Shown here one piece after another: positions 31,274 to 43,946 of a stretch of DNA of 64,000 bases. The first letter of the stretch is position 1. Every line of letters begins with the position of its first letter. Both the position numbers and the translations under genes were made by a program. This DNA comes from Triglochin maritima (taxonomy: Eukaryota > Streptophyta > Magnoliopsida > Alismatales > Juncaginaceae): positions 9,858,001 to 9,922,000 of the forward strand of contig OY821789.1 in the NCBI GenBank assembly GCA_963682175.1, in the 5' to 3' direction. The notes beneath the pieces were generated by a model. The model saw only the letters and a program-made list of their open reading frames with translations, was not told where the DNA came from and made no database searches.

Positions 31274-34200
31274 CTACTTCAATTGTTGGAACAACAAAGG
31301 AGACGTAATTGGGTACTGCAACGACCTCTTGAAATCTTGAAGTTTCTCGGATACTACTTTATATTGAATCATAAATTTCTCCATCGCCTTTGCATGCTCT
31401 AGCAAAAACCTGACGAAACCGAGGAAGTGCTCGACATTATCTTTGCAAGATTTTAGTGTAACTCGTGTTAGACGCTGAGCCAAAACGGTAGCAGGATTTT
31501 GACTCTCCCAGAAAGAAATAACCTCCATGAGCATATCTTGAATGTGAACTGAAGAATTCTGGATTCATAGTACGTACACTAAAATGTTAGCGGAACACAA
31601 AAAAGTTAAAGCATAAAACGATCATTTTTTTTAATAATTAGCTGTGATTTTTTTGAAAAGGTAATTTTTCCAAAACATTGACTTGTGTTAAAAGATTTAT
31701 GTAAGAGTACTTTTTTTTATTGATACGAGCTACACTCTAATATCTTCACGTCCAATTTAGATTTATTTTATGTTGTGTTTAGTGTGCAAGAATTGGGGAA
31801 TAAAATGAAAAATGAATCATAATTACCTCGTACCCATTCTATTGAACATACATATATCATATAACTTAAAAACAACTTATTCTATTTTTTTTAAGTTATT
31901 CTATTTACTTTTAATTGCATAAATGATTATCTAACGAAGCAAATGTATGTTTTGTGAAGGAATTACTTTATAGATGCACGCCATACATTCTAGATTATGA
32001 TTTTTAGAATTAATCAAATTTTTTGATCAAATACTTTTAATTAACAAAATTGCAAATAAAACTATAAAAGTGAATATGTTCAATATTCGTACTTTTTTTG
32101 AAGTTCAACAAAAAAAATTCTCTTATGATATTAATTTAAAATAAATAAATTAATGTTATGAAATGAAATATGAACAATATATTATCATAATGAATATTGT
32201 TAATCGTTATTACTTATAAAACATCTTATACATTTAAAAATCGTGTATTGGAATATGTAATATATATCGATTTTTTGCCTTTGTAAATTATGATAAAAAA
32301 TGGAAATATTATTTATTTACAAAATTAATTTTCAAGTGTGTCAACCAAAATCAAGAAAGAAATTACAAATCTATTATGTTCGCACATGATTCCATTCTTA
32401 CCCTCATTCTATTATGTCGTGATTTGATCCGACGTATACCGATGGCAACATTAGTGATTACATATTTTGTGAAGTACTTAATTAGTCAATGGAAATTTAC
32501 ATATATCTATTTTAAAACTTATTTATATTTAAGCTTAGTGAGATCAAAAGAGTTTTTGTGGGGTCGCAGCGGGAAGTTGTGGATTTACGAAAATAATATT
32601 GGTGGTAGCAAAATATTAAATTAATTGAGGTGGAAATACAAAGTACCAGACCAAATTTCAATTCGACGGAGAATTGATACAAATACTGTACCTGGTTACA
32701 AACTGAGAGAATTGTAGAACCCGGTACTAACTACAACACATCGCTATTAAGTACTCCCAACTTTGGTGCTGTAACACCAAAGTTCACTAGTCTCTCACCT
32801 CTACTAAATTCCAACTCTAACCTTGGATTTAGGTGCAAATGACCCCTATCCTTTGTATAGGCAAACAAATACATGGACTGTCGTGATTTGTTTGCCTATA
32901 CAAAGGATATGATCAGTTGATCACGACGTGCACTCCATCACCATCCATGTCATCATTTGTGTTTTTTATTTTATTGTTTAAAATGTATTTTCCGATAAAG
33001 TGTGAAACATTTGATTTCCAACCCATTCAAGAAAGTTATTTTTGAGATTACCAAAAAACATGGTAATCTCACACTGTTTCAAAAACTACACTTTAAAGAC
33101 AAATACATATTCTCCTAAGCAAATACACATTTCCCCCTCAACAAGTACTCCCCTCAGCTACACATCTTTCCCTCATCAAATACACATATTCCCTTCAACA
33201 AATACATATTTGTCCCTCATGGGACACACATATGTTCCAAACAAGACACACATTTGTCTCCTACATTTGAAAACAAACATTCGTCTAGATTGTCACGCCA
33301 TCAATTATCAACAAATTAAATATTACTGATAAATAACTCGACATCGGCAGCACCCCTAAAGAATCATGTTCTTTCACGCCGTAAGCGTCCTAAACGGTGT
33401 GTTAAAAGGAGTCCATAAATCATTTTCCATAGGCAAATACAAACCAACCCTTGGATCAAAGTGAATTTTTATCTTCAAGTCCAAGTTTCTTAATTTGTTT
33501 CTAGAAAACTCTTCAATGGTCTTATCTCATCCAGAAACTCCTCATGTTTCTTAACTTGTAAGAAACTCCTTCATTTTCTTCAATCTTCTACAAGGTTTGT
33601 GATTTGAAGGTGTCCCTCGTAGAGAGAGAGAGAGAGAGATATGGGGAAGTGATTTGGAGGTGGAAGGAGGACGAGGGGTGTGGTTGGCGGTCCTTTCTCG
33701 TCCTAGGTGAAAACGGTATCCTGAATACCGTTTCTTCATGAAAATGACATCCAACAATCTAAGATGCCGTTTTCATTAAAGTGTTAAAGGAAAACGACAT
33801 ATGTGATGTTATTTTTCATTTAATAAAAATGGTATCACAAATGTCATTTATATGTCTCATGTTTTTCCAATTTCTTTTTTTTAATAATTATTTTGATTTT
33901 TCCATATATTTCTATCTTAATTAAGGAGAGCAAACTCATAATTCCAACTGTTTAAAGGTCTGGTGCTACTAAAATCAAGTCAATCTACCCAATTAAAAAT
34001 TTATGATACATCATATTCTCTAGAATGTGGTGATGTAACTACAATTTTCCTTTAAAATATTTTTTTTGCTTAAGACCCTCACATCAACCAATTGCACTGA
34101 ACGAGTGCCTTTTCTGAACGCCCGGACGGTCCCCCTTAGACCATCGTTAACGGTCGGGCGGAGAGCAGGGCGCCCAGCCACGACGACATCTCCCACGCAA

Positions 34201-37110
34201 AACCCATGCCACCTCCCCCACACGTCACCAGCCCGTGCGCGAAATTGTACGGCAGGCAACGCGATTTGGCGCCCGGGTGGGTGCTAGATTTTGGTTGGGT
34301 GGGGGCACGTGTGCCCTCCCAATTTGCTGAAGTTATTATTATTTTGTTAAAACTCTTTAAAAATCATTTTAAATTATTTTATCATTTTTTTTCTTGTGAA
34401 AATATGTTTTTTATTTGTTTTGATTTTGTAGATTTTTTGGGGATTTTTTTTAAATTTTACCTAAGATTGATCTTCAAATGACGTGAATGGGAGAGAATAT
34501 ATGGTGTGTGTGGTGTTTTAGAACGTGATTAAGGAGATTTTTTGGGTGAGTTCAGTGACCTTACGTGGTAGAAAGAGAAGTTGACGTGGTGAAAAGAGAA
34601 GTTAACGTAACAGAAAGAAACTGACGTGATAGAGAGAGAAATAGCAGGAAGTCCAGGGTAGCCCGTTAAACATGGTCTTGGGTGAGCAAAAAGAAGAGAG
34701 AGGAGAGAGAACCGAAGAGAGAGAGAGAGCAAGAAGTGTAGAGGAGAGAAAGGCAGTGTTAAGTGGTGGTGGTGTTTGGGTTTGGAAATGGAAGGGCAAA
34801 AAGAAGAAAAAAAAGGACCAGAATTAATTAAATTTTAATTCAACGGGGTTAGCAGTGTTATTTGATGGAAAAAGTGAGTACCCAAATCTTAATTGCACCT
34901 CTAAGAATACGCAAAAACGATGGCTGATCAGTTTTTCTTTTAAGTGCCACGCAGGCAAAAATTATCCAACTGGAGCTATCCTATGTTCTTAATTGCTAGA
35001 TTTCTATTCTTGGGGTATTTAAAGTTTAAACCCGAAACTCGTATGTCTCCGAAACCTATCAGATTCTCTAGAGGCTAGAGTAATTAAGAGGGGAAAGTTT
35101 CCAATGAAATAAAATAAGCGACCGAAGCAATCCAAAACAATTTAATGGAGAAAATTTTGCTGCTAAAGTTTGAAAAAGTTTTTTTAATGAATTTTTACCC
35201 AGTCAACGATAGGTTCACCTTATGCTTGTGTCTAATTGCTAAAAGCAAACGCCAAAAATTGAATTCTAACACACACAAAAAAATAAACAGGATTACATAC
35301 TTAAAACAAATACACATTCGAATACCAACTTAAACATGCAGCATAAAATACGAGTACTCACCTCGACATGAAGCTCTTCTAGATTCGAGCATCGACCGAG
35401 CAAACTAGAAAGAAAATAATTTGTCGAAACCTTAGTAATATCCATCTTCATGACCAGTTTCTTAATATTATGCAACACGATATTCTCAGGCAATCTGTTT
35501 GGCTGTAGTCCAAGGATCTACAAAGAATATAACAACAACAAACATCAAATATTGCATGCATATCTCAACAATGATATAAATAAATTGTATCTATTTCGAA
35601 CTTCATTCGATTATTGGGCCATTCAAGGTTCCAACGTGGACGTACGTCTCTTGTAACAAGCTACCTTTAATCTTGTTCAAGATCAGAAATTTGAAGTAAA
35701 TACGTCGAGGACTCGAGGGTAGTTCACTTCTGACAAGCAAGGAATATCAAAAGATGGAAAAAAGATGTGGGATTGATGAATTGTCAATATTCAAGGGTAG
35801 TTCTAATTATAAGATCCTTTTATCACTTCACTGAACACCAATAAGTACGTACCATATCATAATTGCTTAAGAAGGCCAAAGACAAAGTCTCCACAGACGG
35901 TATTTGCGATAGGAACCTGAGAAGGAAGAATATTTTCAATCCGTTCCTCCAATAATTATTGCCTTCCAAATCCACTCGGAAGTCGAACTCAGCTTCAACC
36001 TCTCGCAAACCATTGGCCTCTTCCAATGAAATCGTTTCCATATTGTACCAAGTATCGAAGCAAAGTTTCAACAAACTTGTAGAGCGCAGGGCAAAGTTGG
36101 CGACACCATCGCAATCATCTTTGACGACCAACTCCTCTAGTGAGCCTAAAAGAGGTATGTTGGTCTCGAGCCAGCCATCCTCCATGTCGACACCGCGAAG
36201 TACAAGGTGCTTGAGGTGGGGGAGCGCAACCGGACGCCTTGAGAAGACAATGTGGCAGCACACCAGTTCCAGTCTCACTAGAGAATTGCACGAGAAGAGA
36301 CTAGAGGGGAGGATGTTGGCGTACGATAGACTGAGTTCTTTCATGGCATATCGGCAAATGTTCCGGACGATGAATCTTTTGCGATCACCGTAAGGTCGAC
36401 CATAAAAAATCACATCGCACCTGGGAATATATATATATGTATGATATATAATTAGTCATCTACTCGTATCACCAATCCGTGTCTGTCGTTAAATTAAAGA
36501 GCTAATTAAACAACGTAACATATTGTTGTCCGGCCGCATGCTACCTATTTAATTAACATCTTAGCTAGAAATTGATTATTAAATCAAAATTAATTAATCA
36601 GCACACAAGCAATATCTTAAACTAAATAGGGAATGACTCTTTCTTGTAATTAAAATTCAGAAAATTATATATGCAGAATCCCTGAAGTCCTTTTTTTTAT
36701 TTTATGTTTGATCTTCATAAATCAAATTAACCTAAAACGTACCTTCCATCGATCCTACCTGTATGATCGATCGTGTTGCGTCAGAAATTGAAACCATACC
36801 TGTTTATCGGAAAGCCTTCACGCGCGTGAAGGACGCTTAGTATGGAAACGTCCCAAAAGTATCCGAGGTTATAAGCTTGCTCGTCGAAGACTAAGTTCGG
36901 GAGGACGCGGAAGAGAGGTCTCCATCTCTTCGAGAGAATGCCGGTGCGTGCCGATTCTCTAAGGGGAAGCAAATTTATGATCGATATGAGAACCTCGTCG
37001 GGCAAAGAGCTGATGAGATCTTTCTGTTCTGGTTGCTTCTCGTCGTTGCTCTTCTTGGCTTCCGCCGCCATTCTTCTCTTTTTCGGTGGGAGGCTGTCGT
37101 AGTTTCTCAT
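31274..37110 (-). CDS. F-box / LRR / FBD-domain protein
   Basis: Predicted exons on the - strand: 37110-36800 (phase 2), 36420-35853 (phase 0), 35517-35362 (phase 0) and 31558-31274, total 439 residues. Exon 1 has a Lys/Glu-rich start and the F-box [20 protein letters not shown] followed by [15 protein letters not shown]. Exon 2 carries leucine-rich motifs ([43 protein letters not shown]). Exon 3 adds [18 protein letters not shown]. The last exon has the FBD-type [20 protein letters not shown] then [14 protein letters not shown]. Such proteins are substrate-recognition subunits of SCF ubiquitin ligases; the target is unknown. Attaching the FBD exon across a 3.8-kb intron rests on phase 0 continuity and domain order and is less certain than exons 1-3. 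Confidence 0.82.
31559..35361. other. Long intron 3 of F-box gene, non-coding
   Basis: AT-rich DNA with no recognised gene. It contains a perfect 23-bp hairpin (32848-32908) and a small GC-rich section at 34100-34320 whose TTAGACCATCGTTAACGG has a diverged inverse near 34665-34683, possibly a MITE of about 550 bp. AG-rich microsatellites lie at about 33620 and 34685-34730. Confidence 0.5.
32848..32908. repeat. Perfect 23-bp inverted repeat with 15-base loop
   Basis: Arms 32848-32870 and 32886-32908 are exact inverse copies containing CCTTTGTATAGGCAAACAAA, separated by 15 bases. It could be a tiny MITE or a hairpin-RNA precursor; nothing else in the window matches it. Confidence 0.93.
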
Positions 37111-38369
37111 GTTGAAAGAAACATAAAATTATGAAATTATCTAAAAATAGAAAGATGAAATTATGAATGACAACTTATGTGCAAGTACGAATTGGATTGT
37201 GTCATTAATTTGCATCAGTCAATTTACAAACCGATATAAATGGAAATTATTAGATAACGTAATTTGTTAATTGCAGATGAAAAAGTCATCGCGGGATTTT
37301 AGGATCGAAGTACATTTTGGTTAGATCCCATTTATTTGGACATGTTATTGTTATTATTAAGCTTGACGAATTTAATTATCGAAAGTCACGCTTATATATT
37401 TTGAATGGAGTTAATATTTGATGAATTTATGTTATTTATTGTCATAATAGCGTATCTTGTGTAATGATGGACAATAATGCGTTTTTCAGACTTGCTGACG
37501 GTGCTCAGAGCATTGTTTTTACCAATTACATTTTTTCGGGAAAAATTCCAAAATTATAATTGTTCAAAATTTATTTGCAAATTATTTTTCACGACAAAAA
37601 AATGTCAGTACACTTTTTTTTCTTCCTATCGATGTTTTATATTGTGTTTTATACAAGTGATGTGTATTAAAAATATAGAAAGCATGGACTAATGTGGATT
37701 TGTAGGTGGTTTATGAAAGAACAATTTTCAACATTTGTTGTAAAATCTGTTTGATAATTTTTGTTCTGGAAAGTTATGTTTTTATATCACGTTTTTATAT
37801 TGGATAAGATTTAATTTTTTTATCCCCAATTAAAAGCTGGATATACATGCTTATTTTATTCAAATAATGAAGAATAAGAAAGAATCCAACTTAAGAAACC
37901 AGTAATTTGATTTATTAGTTTTTGTTGAAAAAAATGATATTTTATTTCTCTGTTTGATAAAAATGACATTGGATATCCATCATCAACTAAACGTTCATCA
38001 AATATGGTCCATCTTAACGGTAAGAAAGGCTTTTAAAAAATATGATTAAAATTAATTGGTAAAAGTTTGGGGTTTTCATCCTTGAATAAAATAGAGAATA
38101 TCTATATATAAGTAAAAAATAAAAAGGTCCACAGGGTAAATAAAAAACAAAAATTCTTAGAGAAAGTGCACTTATTTTATGCAAAAGTAAAATTTGCGCG
38201 ATCAATTTTTGGCTGCAGATTTGCTTATATTCTTTCAAAAATTATATTTTTGCATTTGTTTCAAAAAAATAAATTGAAAAGATCCACCTTTCTATTGATG
38301 TACGTACGTTAATTCATCAAAGGAGATTCGATTGAAAAAATAGTTATGAAATAATGATTGAAAAAGTGT
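37111..38369. other. Upstream region of F-box gene
   Basis: AT-rich, presumably containing the F-box gene promoter near 37110-37400. No other feature recognised. Confidence 0.4.
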
Positions 38370-38490
38370 AAGGGTAAATTATCCCATAAAATAAGGGTAC
38401 GAGAGATACAACTTTATAAGGGTAAATTATCCCATAAAATCCACGTACAAGAGATACAACTTTATAAGGGTAAATTATCCCATAAAATAA
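38370..38490 (+). repeat. 48-bp tandem repeat
   Basis: About 2.5 copies with exact 48-base spacing of AAGGGTAAATTATCCCATAA (starts 38370, 38418 and 38466). Each contains the palindrome GGGTAAATTATCCC. The words ATAATGATTGAAAAAGTG flank the array on both sides. Confidence 0.92.
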
Positions 38491-38589
38491 TGATTGAAAA
38501 AGTGCCCTATCTAGGCTGATATGTTAACAAAGTTTAAAAACTAGAGTTCTAGAATTATAATTATAGTCTTTTCGGCTTCCAATAAACCT

Positions 38590-38950
38590 AACCTAAGACA
38601 GTAAACGAGTCGAGTTCGAGAAAATGAGGCTAGCTCGAACTCAGCTTGTTTATTTTTTGGCCAGCTCGTTGCTCGCATGGTACTCGGTTTGAGCGTAAAA
38701 ATTGTGCTCATGCTTAGCTCACTATTTGCTTGCGAGCCGCTCGACTTGGCTTGTTTACTCGGAAATTATTTTAGTGATCATGACCAAATACTTAACTAAA
38801 AGCATTTGTCGTAGGCTGTAAATGAGCTGAGTTCGAGCGACCCAAACTCAAATCAACTGGCTTGCCAGATAAGTTGAGCAGGTCGAAACTCGACTCCAAA
38901 CTCGAGTCGAGTTTCAAAGAGCAGCTCGAGATTAGCTCATATTACAATCA
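38590..38950. mobile_element. hAT-like MITE fragments rich in CTCGA words
   Basis: Two similar starts in the same orientation, AGTAAACGAGTCGAGTTCGA (about 38600) and CTGTAAATGAGCTGAGTTCG (about 38815), followed by many GCTCGA / CTCGAG words like the nested hAT element at 6828. Boundaries and target duplications were not resolved. Confidence 0.5.
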
Positions 38951-39216
38951 CAAACCGCTTGCACCCTCTCGTGAACTAGAGCCAATCGGTCAGTATGACC
39001 AAATATTGATTCTCCAACAACCATTTTTGAGGTCCAATGGCTCAACTTCGTATTTATTAGCCTGGGAATTGCATGAAACTCACATACAATTATGTGGGAC
39101 TAAGGTCACTCTCACACCACACACTATAGTGACTGCACAAAAGTATCACACATGCAATATGTATTTGTTGTTGAATGTTTTGTACAACACTACACCCAAT
39201 CTTTAATGGTTTCTAG

Positions 39217-39439
39217 AAGGGGAGAGCACAAATCAGTCCAGTTTTTGGATCGGACCGGATCCCTGGCAACAGACCAATTTCAGGTCTGGTCTGGTCCAAA
39301 CTCGGATCCATTCCTGGATTTTCAATACAAACAAACCCAATTTTGGACCGGACATATCAGTTCAGTCCAGTCTTCGGTCCAACTGTGACCGGTCTTTGGT
39401 CTGGGTTCCGGTCCGGGTTCGGACAAATGCACACCCATA
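39217..39439. mobile_element. hAT-like MITE with GGTCCGGA-rich ends
   Basis: Inverted ends GGGGAGAGCACAAAT and (reverse complement) TATGGGTGTGCATTTG, with many GGACCGG / CCGGTCC words. Flanking 8-mers GTTTCTAG (39209-39216) and GTTTTTAG (39440-39447) match at 7/8. It is of the same type as the MITE at 25267-25393. Confidence 0.62.
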
Positions 39440-41897
39440 GTTTTTAGTAAAATGATTGAATTTTTGGCATGCATTCACAATACTAATGTTTGAATCTACC
39501 TGTAACTATTGTTTTCATTTATTTTTTTATTTTAATACTGAATACCCAATTATACCATAACAAAAGGTTAGTTGTGGGGTTAAATACAGAAAGCACTATA
39601 ACTATTTACAAATATTAGTGTAAAATGTCGATTAAATAATTGAGTACTTTAAGATCCATATAAAAAAATTTATAACATACATGTTATTGGACGTAATAAT
39701 ATATAATCTACAAAAAGAGGTTAAAGTCTTGTTGGGTTTCAAACTTGCAACCCTAACGACAAGATAAGGTCCCAACCACTATAATGTCGTGTATGTATAA
39801 TAATATATGCTTGTATGAGTATATACAAGGAACTAAGTAGAGCGAGTAGTGAGCTAATCAGCAAGCAAAGTTTCTGTAACATCCCGAAATAGCGGAAATT
39901 TAAAAATTATAATCAAGTCAACTGAGCTCAATAATCAAAGACGGGACTGTTACTTCTCATAAAACATAAAAGTGGTGCACCATATTACATCATAGTTTGT
40001 CAAAACGATACATGATTACAACAGAACGCAAAAAGGAGATAAACGTAATCATGTCAACCTCAATGGTCCGAATAGAGGATCCGATCCCAAGATGCACGCG
40101 CCCGCTGATCACCACCCAACTGTAGGATTTCGTGTCCCTATGTATGTATATATTTTTAAATTTTAATACAACATACAAGATCGATTTTCATATTTTCAAC
40201 AATTTTATGTACATAGTTTTGTGATTATTCTAATAACATGCAATCCTACATTTATTAAAATAAACCACAAATGTAGAATCATACCTAAAGGTTCTCTAAA
40301 ACCTTTTTGAATATTCGGAGTCGCGTTGCCCGTTTAATCGTCCACGGATTTGCCTCCGAGTGTTCACCAAACTCTAAACAAGATTAGAGACAAAAAGCTA
40401 GCCAATCAATCTCTAACAAAGTTTAGAATCTAGCTAATAACCCCATTTTAAGCTCCTAAGATTCTTATCTCTAAAACTTAAATTTACTAAGTGATTTTCG
40501 TGGTGATTGGGAGAGATTAATGAGAGAAAGATTTTTGCATTAGTATTAAACAAGTAGGAGTAGGGGTCCTTTTATAGTCTCCCAAAACATCCTCATCAAG
40601 GGCTATTCTTTAGTTATGATCCCTTGTTTATTCTCTCCTAAATTAATCTCCAATTTCCACATAATCACCTACAAAAAAACGTTTTAATTAAATCTGGAAT
40701 TATTCCACCCATGATTTAATTGATCTCTTAATAATTCAGGCAGAATCGTTCTTGTTCGGAAGACCGAGAATTATTCAGTCAACCGAACCATTCGGTTATA
40801 ACACGTGTTCGGTGCACCGTGAGCTAGACGGTCGACCGATTCTTTATGAAAAAAATTCTCTGGAAGAATTCGGACGAACCACGTCTTGTAGTCGGTCTAC
40901 CGTTGACGCACAAGAATCGCTCCTGGGACATAGTTATCGGATTACCGGGTCACCTTCAGTCTACCGAAAATACTACTTCTCGGTTGACCGTTTCCAATTG
41001 GTTAACCGAACCCGATTGTCCAGGCACTCTGGGCAATCTCGGTCAACCCATTGTGCTTACACGTTCCCCATTCGGTTAACCGATCCGAAGATGCCCCGGT
41101 CGACTGAACCATGAACGGTTCACCGTGTTTGACCTCGATTTTGCCTTTGTCAAATTTTGGATTTATTTCCAACAAAATTTGATCTTTTGGGGTTTTTAGC
41201 AAATTCACATCTTATGTAATATATTATCCTATGTAATATTAAATTATTACACCCCATAATATATATACATCTCATATGAATTTATTATGATTCTAATTAT
41301 GTTAATTCTCATAACATATTGATTTTAATTAATTCACCACATGTGTCCTATTTTCTCATGAAACCCGACACATCATATGAACTTAAAATCAACCCTCTTG
41401 TTTCCCAGTTTTGTGGTGTGACCTATAGGAGGATCTAAGCCAAATTGGCAGTGATATTAAACACTTAATATCTCAGATTATAAGCGGTATCTAGCTACAC
41501 ATTATATTCACCCAATTAGCATAGATGTCTTCCTTCAACCCGAACCAAAACATGATCCATTTAGTGATGTAAGTGCACCACTTGTGTCCGCCCCTTGCCT
41601 CATGATATTAAGAATATTTACAAAGTAGAAATGTGTCACCTTTGTATTATATTCATTTCTTGATCTCTCAAAGCTAATTATAACTATGTAACTTAACTCA
41701 AGTCACATTGTGCACATTATAATTTTGTTTTATCAAGGTGCCCACTAATATCATCACTCAATTAAGAGGGGCAATGATAATCGTTTGACTAGCTATCTTT
41801 TCCAGCACAAGTCATGCTCAACCAACTATTGCCTTTATCACTATACTCATTGATAGTTTTTGACAATAATCAAATTAAGCACTTATTGAGTGAAAAG

Positions 41898-43946
41898 TGA
41901 AGGGAATGTGTTCTAAAAGTTTTACTTTTAAATGTCAATTCTTATGAATTGAATGAGAAATCATTTTGTTCATTGTTTATGTTATTCATCTTTTAGAAAT
42001 GTTAAGGAAGATGCTCTTGTCCTTAACCGTAGAGCTCTAAAAGATATTGATTTACATAAAACAAAAGATATTCGCAATCATGGTGATTAACATGGGACAT
42101 TAATTACCGAGTTAAGATTGTCGTGTTGGTCATAGATCATTGTAGCTCTACAAGTGAGTGACAACACGGGTACACAAAAGAGGAAAATATTACTTTTGTA
42201 TACTGAATAGACCTAATAAGTAAAATATTATAGAAATGTGTTTCTGTGTCATTAATATTTTACTGTGTCCTTGGTCCTTTGATATGAGACTTATATCTGA
42301 TCACTTAATAAATGCTTGATTAGACTAGTGTCTTAAACTATCGATAAGTGTAGTGTAAAGGCATTGGTTGGTTAAGTATTACTTTTGTTGGAGAAGATAG
42401 TTAGTCAAAAGATTATCATTGCCTCTCTTAATTGAGTGATGATATTAGTGGACCCCTTGATAAAACAAAGTTATAATGTGCACAATGTGATTTAAGTTAA
42501 GTCACATATTTATAACTAGCTTAAAGAGATCAAGAAATGAATACTAATACAAAGATGACACAATACTACTTTGTGTGTATTCTTAATAACATGAGGCAAG
42601 GGACGAACACAAGTGGTGCACTCCATCACTAAATGGATCTGGTTTTGGTTCGAGTGGAATTAAGACATCTAACTAATTGGGAGCTATAATGTGTAGCTAG
42701 ATACCGCTTATAGCTTGTGATATTAAGCTCTTAATATCACTGCCAACTTAGTTTAGATCCCCCCTTAGGTCACACCACAAAACTGGGAAACAAGAAATGA
42801 GGATTTTGAGTTCATAAGATGTGTCGGGTTTCATGTAGAAAATATGACACATGGGGTGAACAAGCAAAATCAAAATTATGTTGTGATTAATAACATAATT
42901 AGAATCTAAATTAAATTCATATGTGATGTAAATATTATGGGGTGTAATGATTAATCCTTACATAAGATAATATGTTTCATAAGTTGTGAATTTACTACTA
43001 ATCCCGAAATGTCAAATTTTGTAGGGGTTAAACCGAAATTTGACAAGTCTGCAGTACTGTGCAAAAACGGTCGACCGGTTAACTGTAAACGGTCGACCGA
43101 TCAGTGCACGGTTGACCGGACACGTCTCGACCGATAACAGAGAATTTTCGTCTGTTCGGAACGGTCGACCGAATCTATCGGTCGGTCGACTGAACATTGC
43201 GATGAAATATTTTATTGTTGCGAACGGTCCACCGAATGTTGAACGGTCGACCGAAACTTCGTTCGAACGGTCAACTGAACCTCCAAACGGTCGACCGGTC
43301 CAGACGGTTTCTGCAGAATTCATTTAAAAATTAATTAAATCATGCATGGAATTGGTCCATAATTGATTTAATTCGTGGCTGAGATTATTTGTTAGCAAAT
43401 AATGGATGGTTAGATGGAAGTTTACATGAAATCATGGGCAAGAGGTTGCACATGAATAAGTAATTTGGAGAGAACTTATAAATACAAGTTTATCTCATTA
43501 CCTCATGAATTAATTCATTATCTTCTTGTGCAAACTTCTCTCTCCATAATTCTCCAGGAATTTCACCTTAATTCTTGAGTTTAGTTTTAGTTTTCAGAGA
43601 TCTTCTTCTCAAGGGAACTAAAGAGGGATTAGTAATTGGATTCTAAACCCTATTGGAGATTGAGAGACTAGCTCTTCTCTCTCCAATCTTGTTTACAGTT
43701 TGGTGAATACTCGAAGGCATCCGGCGCAGCGACAAGCATTCTCAACGTCTCCGGATCATCAAGAAGTTTTAGAGAACTTCTAGGTATGAAATTCGGAGCC
43801 CATGTTTGTTTTAATAAAGTTTTAAAACTAGTTATTGAAACAAACTGATGCATGCATGAAACAAATCATAGAAAAATTGTAATTGATCCTTATTGTGCAT
43901 AAAATTTCGAAAAATAAATATGTACAATTAAACTAGAAATCTTACA
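41898..43946 (+). mobile_element. Nested copia solo LTR, opposite orientation
   Basis: A 2049-bp LTR, TGAAGGGAATGTG... to ...AAATCTTACA, the same length as and inverse to the LTR at 44839-46888. It splits the older LTR at the point where that copy passes from CTTATTGAGTG to ATATAAGTCTCAT. I do not see a clean 5-bp target duplication (AAAAG left, GATAT right), so it may have arisen or been altered by recombination between LTRs. Confidence 0.82.
43068..43297. repeat. CGGTCGACCG cluster in nested copia LTR
   Basis: Five exact CGGTCGACCG copies in 230 bp and several one-base variants (CGGTTGACCG, CGGTCCACCG, CGGTCAACTG). Confidence 0.95.

Noticed and set aside
34066..34287. GC-rich frame in F-box intron 3
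   Set aside because: No domain; probably part of a small repeat with inverted ends.
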